Assembly: GCA_021731215.1 (NCBI GenBank)
Contig: JAKFXU010000121.1
Span: 1 to 5,991, forward strand
Reading direction: 5' to 3'
Length of the DNA stretch: 5,991 bases
From: Rhodoferax sp.
GTDB lineage: Bacteria > Pseudomonadota > Gammaproteobacteria > Burkholderiales > Burkholderiaceae_C
The notes below the pieces were generated by a model, which worked only from the letters and a program-made list of their open reading frames with translations, did not search any database and was not told the origin of the DNA. Position numbers and translations under genes: made by a program. Shown piece by piece: positions 1 through 5,938 of this stretch. Within the stretch, counting starts at the first letter, position 1. Each line of letters starts with the position of its first letter.

Positions 1-772
1 TGGCAATGGCATGGGCATCGTCCTCGCACAGGTACTCGCCCAGGCCGGTCACTTGCGCGTGGGTTTCGGCGCCGCCGAGCTCCTCCTCGGTGCAATCCTC
101 GCCAATGGCGGCTTTCACCAGCGGCGGGCCGGCCAGGAAGATGCTGGAGCGCCCGCGCACCAGAATCACATAGTCCGACAGGCCCGGCAGGTAGGCGCCG
201 CCGGCGGTGGACGAGCCATGCACCACCGCGATCTGCGGCAAGCCCGCCGCCGACATGCGCGCCTGGTTGGCGAAGCTGCGCCCGCCCTCGATGAATATCT
301 CGCTCTGGTACATCAGGTTGGCGCCACCGCTTTCCACCAGATAGATCAGCGGCAACTTGTTCTCGCGCGCAATCTCCTGCGCACGCAGGGCCTTGCGCAG
401 CCCCATGGGCGCCACCGTGCCGCCCTTGACCGCACTGTCATTGGCCGAGATCAGGCAGCGCTTGCCGGCCACCACGCCAATGCCCATGATCGAGCCGCCA
501 CCCTGCACCGATTTTTTGCCATCGTCGTCATGCATGTTGAGCCCGGCCAGGCGGCTGAGCTCAAGAAAGGACGAACCCCGGTCCAGCAGGCGCGCCACCC
601 GTTCGCGCGGCAGCAACTGGCCGCGCGCCTCGAACTTATCGCGCTTGGATTCGGACTCGGCAATCACCCGTTGCTCCAGCCGCTGAACCTCGGCCAGCAG
701 TTCACGCATGCGTTGCGCATTGGCTTCGAAGGCGTCGGATTTGACACTGGTCTTTGACCGCAGAACTGGCAT
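1..772 (-). CDS. Acyl-CoA carboxylase carboxyltransferase (beta) subunit, N-terminal 257 residues, truncated by the window edge
   Basis: Carboxyltransferase subunit of a biotin-dependent acyl-CoA carboxylase; in this family it moves CO2 from carboxybiotin to an acyl-CoA in the cytoplasm, working with a biotin-carrying alpha subunit not present here. The visible part is roughly the first half of a usual ~530-residue protein, and the frame has no stop up to base 1. Crotonase-fold landmarks are clear: ARGQLLPRERVARLLD (residues 49-64), the oxyanion-hole motifs SGGAN (148-152) and STAGGAY (188-194), IFLAGPPLVKAA (211-222) and EELGGAETH (230-238). The MHDDDG stretch (80-85) and VESGGANL resemble the AtuC/geranyl-CoA and propionyl-type group more than LiuB, so the acyl-CoA substrate is left open. 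The ATG start at 770-772 is supported by an AAGAGGA ribosome site nine bases upstream and a strong promoter further up. The family call is firm; substrate specificity is not. Confidence 0.93.
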   Translation of the reverse strand, partial: MPVLRSKTSVKSDAFEANAQRMRELLAEVQRLEQRVIAESESKRDKFEARGQLLPRERVARLLDRGSSFLELSRLAGLNMHDDDGKKSVQGGGSIMGIGVVAGKRCLISANDSAVKGGTVAPMGLRKALRAQEIARENKLPLIYLVESGGANLMYQSEIFIEGGRSFANQARMSAAGLPQIAVVHGSSTAGGAYLPGLSDYVILVRGRSSIFLAGPPLVKAAIGEDCTEEELGGAETHAQVTGLGEYLCEDDAHAIA

Positions 773-781
773 GGCAGGTAA

Positions 782-788
782 TCCTCTT
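782..788 (-). promoter_or_regulatory. Ribosome binding site of the carboxyltransferase gene
   Basis: Read on the minus strand this is AAGAGGA, close to the AAGGAGG consensus, with nine bases between it and the ATG at 770-772. It fixes the start of the carboxyltransferase gene. Confidence 0.75.
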
Positions 789-799
789 GATGACTCCAC

Positions 800-828
800 A
801 TTAGACATTTAGCTAACGTTAACGTCAA
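800..828 (-). promoter_or_regulatory. Sigma-70-type promoter of the carboxyltransferase gene
   Basis: On the minus strand the -35 box is TTGACG (bases 823-828, 5 of 6 matches to TTGACA) and the -10 box is TCTAAT (800-805, 5 of 6 matches to TATAAT), with an optimal 17-base spacer (806-822). Transcription would start near base 793, leaving a leader of about 20 bases before the ATG. The -35 box and upstream spacer lie inside the palindromic operator at 813-828, so a bound regulator would directly affect RNA polymerase binding. This is a sequence match only; no start site has been mapped. Confidence 0.65.
813..828. promoter_or_regulatory. Palindromic operator, probably for the LiuR-like MerR regulator
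   Basis: CTAACGTTAACGTCAA has a perfect 10-base palindrome, ACGTTAACGT (816-825), with a further symmetric T/A pair at 814/827. It covers the -35 box and upstream spacer of the carboxyltransferase promoter. From memory, LiuR-type MerR regulators bind AT-flanked palindromes made of ACGT half-sites, and such a regulator is encoded at 1259-1780. The usual MerR activator layout, with the site centred in a 19-20 bp spacer, is not seen; the 17 bp spacer and overlap with -35 fit repression better. Assigning this site to that protein is inference. Confidence 0.6.
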
Positions 829-859
829 TCTGATTTCGTATAGGTACTTCCCATATGGA

Positions 860-868
860 TAACGTTAT
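860..868. promoter_or_regulatory. Possible second regulator half-operator (TAACGTTA repeat)
   Basis: The octamer TAACGTTA at 860-867 repeats the one at 814-821 exactly, 46 bases downstream, and sits in a perfect 10-base palindrome ATAACGTTAT (859-868). Unlike the first site it lacks the second ACGT half: the right flank reads TGTAAC. It lies on the SCP2-gene side of the intergenic region and could be a secondary or degenerate site for the same regulator. A chance repeat of a short AT-rich palindrome is possible. Confidence 0.3.
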
Positions 869-928
869 GTAACCTTGCTACCATGCGAGCACAGTCCATG
901 CTTTGCATCTGCCGCTCACTTTTTATAC

Positions 929-933
929 AAGGA
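929..933 (+). promoter_or_regulatory. Ribosome binding site of the SCP2 gene
   Basis: AAGGA lies five bases before the ATG at 939. It favours that start over the in-frame TTG at 903, which would add 12 residues and has no comparable site. Confidence 0.65.
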
Positions 934-938
934 ACACC

Positions 939-1235
939 ATGAACCTCGAAGCCTGCACCGCAGCCATTCGCACCAAAGTCGGAACCGACAGCGGACTGGC
1001 CGCCACCCTCAAATTTGACTGCGGCGCGGACGGTGTCATTTACATTGACGCCAAGTCCACACCCAACACGGTCAGCAACAACGACGGCGAGGCCCAGTGC
1101 ACCGTTGGCATCACGCTGGCCAACCTGAACGCACTGCTGGCCGGCGAGCTTGACCCCAGCACCGGCTTCATGATGGGAAAGCTCAAGGTCACGGGTGACA
1201 TGAGCGTGGCCATGCGTCTGCAACGCGTCATCTGA
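939..1235 (+). CDS. SCP2 sterol-binding domain protein (lipid / acyl-CoA carrier)
   Basis: A 98-residue protein made of a single SCP2 domain, a small hydrophobic-pocket fold that binds sterols, fatty acids or acyl-CoAs. Diagnostic features are KFDCGADGVIYID (residues ~27-39), the following TPNTVSNNDGEAQCTV segment, a central TLANLNALLAGELDP (~56-70), and the C-terminal FMMGKLKVTGDMSVAMRL signature (~74-91). There is no signal peptide or membrane segment, so it should be cytoplasmic. It diverges from an acyl-CoA carboxyltransferase and is followed 23 bases later by a MerR regulator, probably in the same transcript. The context points to handling a hydrophobic acyl-CoA or isoprenoid intermediate of that pathway, which is inference. 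The ATG was chosen for its AAGGA site and because the alternative N-terminal extension does not look like the family. The ligand is unknown. Confidence 0.9.
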   Translation: MNLEACTAAIRTKVGTDSGLAATLKFDCGADGVIYIDAKSTPNTVSNNDGEAQCTVGITLANLNALLAGELDPSTGFMMGKLKVTGDMSVAMRLQRVI

Positions 1236-1258
1236 TTTTTATTCCCCGGTCATCAGGC

Positions 1259-1780
1259 GTGGCGTCAACCCCTGCCCCAGCCAAGCCGGCGCGAGCACGC
1301 AGCCAGCGGGTCAGCGTGGCCAGTGCGTCGGCCAACATCGGCGCGCAGGCTTTTGTCGAATCCCATCGCGACGAAGGCAACGCCGAGCTGTTTGGCATCA
1401 GCGAGTTGTGCGCTGCGTTCGGCATCACGCTGCGCGCGCTGCGCTTTTATGAAGACAAAGGCCTGCTGGCACCTCGGCGCGTCAACGGCACCCGTGTCTA
1501 CAGCCGGCGCGACCGCGCCCGGCTGACCCTGATCCTGCGCGCCAAGGCGATCGGTTCACCGCTGTCGGAAATCAAACGCTACCTTGACTTGTACGGCGAT
1601 CATGGCGAGGGCCGCTCGCAACAACTGCGTTACGTCATAGCCCGCACCGACGCCGCCATGCAAGCGCTGGAACAAAAGCGCGCCCAGATTGACGAGACGC
1701 TGGCCGAGTTGCGCCTGATCAATGCCAGTTGCCGCAAGCATCTGGCAGCACGCCAAGGCAACGCCACGCCAGTTCCCTGA
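1259..1780 (+). CDS. MerR-family transcriptional regulator, LiuR-like
   Basis: A 173-residue DNA-binding regulator. The MerR winged helix-turn-helix begins near residue 45: GISELCAAFGITLRALRFYEDKGLL (46-70) is the helix-turn-helix, with the family hallmark RFYEDKGLL, followed by the wing RVNGTRVYSRRDRARL (74-89). Residues ~121-160 form a long Gln/Arg/Glu-rich helix, the expected dimerisation coiled coil, ending in CRKHL. There is no multi-cysteine metal site, so it is not a metal sensor. The SRRDRARLTLILRAKAIG and KRYLDLY stretches resemble LiuR, the MerR regulator of leucine/isovalerate catabolism; an acyl-CoA effector is inferred. The GTG start at 1259 has no good ribosome site; the frame is open back to a TGA at 1196 with no ATG, and another in-frame GTG lies at about residue 19. 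The ~44 residues before the helix-turn-helix are unusual and may be partly untranslated. Its probable target is the palindrome at 813-828. Confidence 0.85.
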   Translation: MASTPAPAKPARARSQRVSVASASANIGAQAFVESHRDEGNAELFGISELCAAFGITLRALRFYEDKGLLAPRRVNGTRVYSRRDRARLTLILRAKAIGSPLSEIKRYLDLYGDHGEGRSQQLRYVIARTDAAMQALEQKRAQIDETLAELRLINASCRKHLAARQGNATPVP

Positions 1781-1915
1781 ATTGGACTCGGGCTGCGGGC
1801 GTGACACCGCCGCGCGCCGGCTGCTATTTTTCCAGTCTGTTGGAATTACCCGACACCACGCTGCTTGCGGCGGTGATAACTTCGCGCCCTATTCCGCAAC
1901 TTCCACCGCAGCACC

Positions 1916-3292
1916 ATGCCAAAAACACTGATTGAACCCTTTCGCATCAAGAGCGTCGAGCCCATTCGCATGACCACCCGCACCGAGCGCGAGCAGCTGC
2001 TCGAAGCCGCCAAACTCAACGTCTTCAAGCTGCGCGCCGAAGACGTGCTGATCGACTGGCTGACCGATTCCGGCACCGGCGCCATGTCTTCAAAACAATG
2101 GGGCGCCATCATGGAGGGCGACGAGAGCTACGCCGGCGCGCGCAGCTTCTACCGCCTGGAGGCGGTGATCCAGGGCATCACCGGCATGCAGCATTTCGTT
2201 CCCACCCACCAGGGACGCGCGGCCGAGAAAGTGCTATTCACCGCCGTCTGCAAAAAAGGCGATCTGGTACCCAACAACAGCCACTTCGACACCACCCGCG
2301 CCAACCTCGAATACATCGGCGTCGAGGCGGTGGATCTGGTGATTGCGCAAGGGCTGCAGCCGGCGCTGATCTACCCGTTCAAGGGCAATATCGATCTAGC
2401 GCGGGTCGAGGCGCTGCTCAAGAGCCAGGGCGCGCGCATTCCGTTTGGCATGATCACCGTGACCAACAATACCGGCGGCGGCCAGCCGGTGGCCATGGCC
2501 AATATCCGGGCCTACGCCGCCCTGCTCAAGCAGCACGGCAAGCCCTTCATCATGGACGTCTGCCGCTTCGCGGAGAACGCCATGTTCATCAAGATGCGCG
2601 AGCCCGGCTATGAAAACACGCCGATCCGCGACATCGTGCAGGAGATGTTCTCCTACGCCGACGGCTGCACCATGAGCGCCAAGAAAGACGGCATGGTCAA
2701 CATCGGCGGCTTCATCGTCCTGCGCAGCGACGAGTGGATGGACGCCGTGCGCAACGTGCTGATCCTGACCGAAGGCTTTCCGACCTATGGCGGCTTGGCC
2801 GGGCGCGACCTGGAGGCGCTGGCGGTGGGGCTGGAGGAGGGCATGCAGGAAGACTACCTGCGCTACCGCCTGCGCACCGCCGAATACCTGGGCGAACGCC
2901 TCGATGCCGCCGGCGTCGGCTTCGTCAAACCCACCGGCGGCCACGCCGTCTACATCGACGCCCGCACCGTGCTGCCCGACATGCCGGTGGCGCATTACCC
3001 GGCCTGGGCGCTGTGCAATGCGCTCTACTTGGAAGGCGGCATTCGCGGGGTGGAAATCGGCTCCGTCATGTTCGGCAAGCGCCTGGCCGACGGCAGCGAG
3101 AGCTATCACAGCATGGAGCTGGTGCGCCTCGCCTTTCCGCGGCGCATGTACACGCAGTCGCACTTCGACTACGCCGCCGAAGTCATCGCCGAAGTCAAGC
3201 AAAAGGCCGCCAGCATCCGGGGCGTGAAGATCACCAAACAGCCCCAGTACCTGCGCCACTTCACCTGCGAATTCGCCTGGGCTGAGGCCTGA
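1916..3292 (+). CDS. tnaA: Tryptophanase (tryptophan indole-lyase)
   Basis: A full-length 458-residue cytoplasmic PLP enzyme of the tryptophanase / tyrosine phenol-lyase (TPL) family, predicted to cleave L-tryptophan to indole, pyruvate and ammonia. Family landmarks run throughout: EPFRIKSVEP (7-16), LTDSGTGAM (49-57), GDESYAG (68-74, with Tyr72), PTHQGR (96-101), NNTGGGQPV (184-192), FIMDVCRFAEN (211-221), SAKKDGM (254-260, Lys257 the PLP Schiff base), GFPTYGGL (287-294) and VRLAFPRR (403-410, Arg404 the carboxylate-binding arginine). Three discriminating positions match tryptophanase: Asp125 in FDTTR (Thr in TPL), Ile381 in VEIGS (Arg in TPL) and His448 in LRHFT (Phe in TPL). The middle of the protein, for example VQEMFSYADGCTMS, is more TPL-like. 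The ATG is fixed by conserved EPFRIKSVE six residues in. No Shine-Dalgarno sequence or TnaC leader is apparent in the 135 bases upstream, nor a convincing promoter. Expression could depend on readthrough from the MerR gene. Confidence 0.9.
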   Translation: MPKTLIEPFRIKSVEPIRMTTRTEREQLLEAAKLNVFKLRAEDVLIDWLTDSGTGAMSSKQWGAIMEGDESYAGARSFYRLEAVIQGITGMQHFVPTHQGRAAEKVLFTAVCKKGDLVPNNSHFDTTRANLEYIGVEAVDLVIAQGLQPALIYPFKGNIDLARVEALLKSQGARIPFGMITVTNNTGGGQPVAMANIRAYAALLKQHGKPFIMDVCRFAENAMFIKMREPGYENTPIRDIVQEMFSYADGCTMSAKKDGMVNIGGFIVLRSDEWMDAVRNVLILTEGFPTYGGLAGRDLEALAVGLEEGMQEDYLRYRLRTAEYLGERLDAAGVGFVKPTGGHAVYIDARTVLPDMPVAHYPAWALCNALYLEGGIRGVEIGSVMFGKRLADGSESYHSMELVRLAFPRRMYTQSHFDYAAEVIAEVKQKAASIRGVKITKQPQYLRHFTCEFAWAEA

Positions 3293-3302
3293 GGCAGGGG
3301 CA

Positions 3303-3325
3303 GCGCGCCGGCAATGCTTGCGCGC
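3303..3325. terminator. Possible hairpin between convergent genes
   Basis: GCGCGC at 3303-3308 can pair with GCGCGC at 3320-3325 around an 11-base loop, in the 36-base gap between the convergent tryptophanase and GGDEF-EAL genes. Position suits a two-way terminator, but neither strand has a T tract after it, so an intrinsic terminator is not established and GC-rich chance pairing is possible. Confidence 0.25.
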
Positions 3326-3328
3326 GGT

Positions 3329-5938
3329 TCAGTCGATGGCAGAGCCCGGCTGCCGGCGTTGCCTGAGCCAGTCGATAATGACCGCCAGCGGCAGCGGACG
3401 CGACAGCAGGTAGCCCTGGATCATGTCGCAACCGAGCTGGCCAATCAGGATCCGCTGCGCCTCGGTCTCGATCCCCTCGGCAATGGTCTTGAGCGCAAGC
3501 CCTTGCGCCAGACGAATCACCGACGCAACCACGTGAATCGCACGCTCATTGATCATGCCGTCGATCAGACTCTTGTCGATCTTCAGGCTGTCCAGCGGCA
3601 GATGCTGCAAATAGGTGAGCGAACTGTAGCCGGCGCCGAAATCGTCGATCGCCAGACTGACGCCAATCTCCTTCAGGGCCAGCAAGGCTTCGCGCCCCTT
3701 GATCAGGTCTTCCATCACCATGGTTTCGGTGATTTCCAGAATCAGGCGCTGGGCCTCGATGTGCTGCTCTTGCAGCGTGGTTTTCAAAAAACCGTGGAAG
3801 TTGCCGTGCTTCAGCTGGCGCACCGACACGTTCACGCTCAGGCGGATGTCCGGGAAACCGGCCTGCGTCAAACGATGCAGATCACGGCAGGCTTGTTCCA
3901 CAATCCACTCGCCGAGTTCGACGATGGCGCCGTTGCGCTCGAGAATCGGGATGAACTCGAGCGGCGAGACCAGGCCGAGCGTCGGATGATGCCAGCGGAT
4001 CAGCGCCTCCATCGACACCACCTGGCCGTCGAGCAGCGTCGCCTTGGGCTGGTAGTAGAGCTCGAATTGCCCCTTTTGCCGCGCAATGATCAACTCCAGG
4101 GTCAGCAGGTGCAGGCGTTCGGCGCGCTGGCGCATTTCTCCGTTGAACAAGACGTAACGGCTGTGCGTGCCCTTGCATTCATGCATCGCGCTGTCGGCGC
4201 TCATCAACAGGCGCTCGGCATCCTTGGCATCGTCCGGGAACAAGGCGGCACCGACGTTGAGCGCGATCTCCACCTCTTCGTCTCCCAGCGTGAAGGGCTG
4301 CTTGACGCTGTTGACGATGCGTTCGGCCACGATGATCAGATCATCCGCCGAGCGCAGGTCTTCGCAGACGATGGTGAATTCGTCGCCCCCCAGGCGTGAC
4401 AGCATGAAGTTGAGCGGCGCCGAAGACCCTCCCTGATCGGCCTTCGCCTGGCCGCGCCCGCCGCCGAAAATGCCGTCGGTTTCGCGCAGATGCTCATGCA
4501 GGCGACTCGCCATCTTTTTTAGCAGCAGGTCGCCGCCGTGGTGGCCATGGCGGTCGTTGATGGCGTTGAGGCCGGCCAGATCGACAAAGAACAAACCCAT
4601 CTTGGTGTTGTTGCGCAGGGAGCGGGCCATGCCGTTTTCCATCCGGTCGAAAAACAAGCGGCGATTGGGCAGATCGGTCAAGGCGTCGTAATGCGCCATC
4701 TTGATCAGCTCGCGGCGCGAACCCCGCATCAGCCAGAAGCCCCAGCCCAGAAAAGAACTGAGAACCAGCAGCAACAGCACCCGGCCGGCGATCGACAACT
4801 GCTTGGAGCTGCGGATGCTGCCCACCAGGGCTTCAAGCTCCGGCTCGGACAGATAGTGGTGCAGCGCCCATTGGCCGGAACTCAACAGATCGATCGGGAG
4901 CGAAGCCCAGCGCCCCCCCAGCGCGCGATCCTGCTGCGCCGCTGCCAGTCCACGCGCCAGCAGCGGATTGCGCCGATCCGAAATTTCGATCTTCTGGCTT
5001 TTTTCTACCAGCACAAAGGGCGATGGCGGGGGCATCTGCCAGCCTTCGCTCGCCATTCTGACCTGGTCGTCTGGCGTGACGGGCAGGAAGGGCACGTCGA
5101 GCAGCCTGGCCTCGAACACGTTGGCACGAATGATGATCGACACCTGTCCCTTGAACTTGCCGGAGCGCGCGTGGTACGCCGGGATTGAATAGACGAAGCC
5201 GGATGCGTCGCGCGGATCGCCCTGCTGTACCGAGACAAACTGGATGTTATCACAGGTCAGCAGCCGAGGCGAGATCAAGGCCGGAATGGTGTTGAGCGAG
5301 GTCTCGTAAATAAAATCGGGCGCGTTCTGCCTGAACCAGGCCAACTGGCGGCGGATCTCTGCATATTCTTCCTGTTCGCTCTGCGGCGGAACATCCGAGG
5401 CGGCGCCCACCGGGGTGTTGGCGCGCGCTCCCGTGATCGCATCGTCGTACATGAAAAACGGCACCTCCCCCTGGCCGGGGTCAAAGCCGTCCATCACGAA
5501 ATAGATTTCCGAGGTCCGGACATGGGCGCTCAAGCTGGCGTTGATCTGCTGCATCATCCGGTGCGCGTCCAGGGGAAAACGGCCCTGTTTGACCACATCC
5601 TCCTGAATCGAGCGCCGGTTGCCGCCTTGGGCCTCGCGAATGGCTGGCAGCAGCGAGATCATGCGAGCGGTCTGATACAACTCTTGAAAGGTATGGCGAA
5701 GCGCTTCCGCCTTGAGTTCGAGTTGGCGCTGCTGATGGGCCACCAGCACCTCCTCCTGGCGCTCGTCGTGGCTCGCCATCGACAGCCGCAGCTCGAAGCC
5801 CCAAAAAACAAGGCTGCCCAAAGCCACGACGGCAAAGGCGAGATAACTCAGCGCCTGACGCGCCTGATTGGAGGAAAAAGAGGTCACTCGTGTCCAAGTA
5901 ACAAAAAAAAAACGCCGCGACAGGGACAGCACCTTCAA
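3329..5938 (-). CDS. Membrane-bound GGDEF-EAL c-di-GMP protein with periplasmic sensor region; 5' end uncertain
   Basis: An 869-residue inner-membrane protein that should make and/or break cyclic di-GMP. Order: membrane segment ~31-50; periplasmic region ~51-382, which begins with a Gln/Glu-rich helical stretch and matches no domain I recognise (a Cache/PAS-like fold is possible); membrane segment ~383-404; GGDEF domain ~415-600; EAL domain ~608-860. The GGDEF loop is intact (517-521), with DxLTxLPNR (418-426) and an RETD inhibitory site (485-488). The EAL domain keeps EALIRW (644-649), Asn703, Glu735 (LEITET), the Asp pair 765-766 in DDFGAGYSS, Lys786, Glu824 and QGY (841-843), so phosphodiesterase activity is likely. 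Which activity dominates cannot be told. The TTG at 5936-5938 has no ribosome site, and the frame is open upstream to the window edge. A GTG at 5885-5887 has a weak GGA before it. The true start may lie at either or outside the window. It is convergent with tryptophanase. Confidence 0.92.
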   Translation of the reverse strand: MKVLSLSRRFFFVTWTRVTSFSSNQARQALSYLAFAVVALGSLVFWGFELRLSMASHDERQEEVLVAHQQRQLELKAEALRHTFQELYQTARMISLLPAIREAQGGNRRSIQEDVVKQGRFPLDAHRMMQQINASLSAHVRTSEIYFVMDGFDPGQGEVPFFMYDDAITGARANTPVGAASDVPPQSEQEEYAEIRRQLAWFRQNAPDFIYETSLNTIPALISPRLLTCDNIQFVSVQQGDPRDASGFVYSIPAYHARSGKFKGQVSIIIRANVFEARLLDVPFLPVTPDDQVRMASEGWQMPPPSPFVLVEKSQKIEISDRRNPLLARGLAAAQQDRALGGRWASLPIDLLSSGQWALHHYLSEPELEALVGSIRSSKQLSIAGRVLLLLVLSSFLGWGFWLMRGSRRELIKMAHYDALTDLPNRRLFFDRMENGMARSLRNNTKMGLFFVDLAGLNAINDRHGHHGGDLLLKKMASRLHEHLRETDGIFGGGRGQAKADQGGSSAPLNFMLSRLGGDEFTIVCEDLRSADDLIIVAERIVNSVKQPFTLGDEEVEIALNVGAALFPDDAKDAERLLMSADSAMHECKGTHSRYVLFNGEMRQRAERLHLLTLELIIARQKGQFELYYQPKATLLDGQVVSMEALIRWHHPTLGLVSPLEFIPILERNGAIVELGEWIVEQACRDLHRLTQAGFPDIRLSVNVSVRQLKHGNFHGFLKTTLQEQHIEAQRLILEITETMVMEDLIKGREALLALKEIGVSLAIDDFGAGYSSLTYLQHLPLDSLKIDKSLIDGMINERAIHVVASVIRLAQGLALKTIAEGIETEAQRILIGQLGCDMIQGYLLSRPLPLAVIIDWLRQRRQPGSAID
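5903..5912. repeat. A10/T10 homopolymer near the 5' end of the GGDEF-EAL gene
   Basis: Ten consecutive A on the plus strand give T10 on the coding strand, read as the end of an Arg codon plus three Phe codons (residues 10-12) if translation starts at 5938 or upstream. It is the longest homopolymer in the window and is striking in such GC-rich DNA. If translation starts at the GTG at 5887 it lies in the leader instead. Confidence 0.8.

Noticed and set aside
11..757. 248-residue open frame on the plus strand opposite the carboxyltransferase
   Set aside because: It is antisense to a protein with strong family motifs, has no recognisable domain, and is typical of long shadow frames in GC-rich coding DNA.
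835..863. Forward promoter for SCP2 (TTCGTA, 17 bp, GATAAC)
   Set aside because: Only 3 of 6 and 4 of 6 consensus matches; other forward combinations were no better, so no forward promoter is called.
903..938. Upstream TTG start for the SCP2 gene
   Set aside because: It would add 12 residues unlike the family, while the ATG at 939 has AAGGA five bases before it.
1795..1831. Terminator after the MerR gene (bulged GCGGGCG/CGCCGC stem, then TTTTT)
   Set aside because: The stem is short with a bulge and the T run lies 13 bases past it, so it does not fit an intrinsic terminator.
1850..1880. Promoter for tryptophanase (CCGACA, 19 bp, GATAAC)
   Set aside because: Four of six matches in each box with a long spacer is close to chance level.
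2396..3259. 287-residue open frame on the minus strand inside tryptophanase
   Set aside because: Composition is His/Ala/Gly/Val-rich as expected from the reverse of GC-rich codons, there is no known motif, and the opposite strand encodes a complete conserved enzyme.
3314..4399. 361-residue open frame on the plus strand opposite the GGDEF-EAL gene
   Set aside because: It is rich in Gln/His/Arg/Leu with no domain, and lies opposite intact GGDEF and EAL motifs; a shadow frame.
4913..4919. C7 run in the GGDEF-EAL gene as a second slippage site
   Set aside because: Seven bases is short for slippage and it sits in a continuous frame encoding Gly-Gly; nothing suggests a frameshift.
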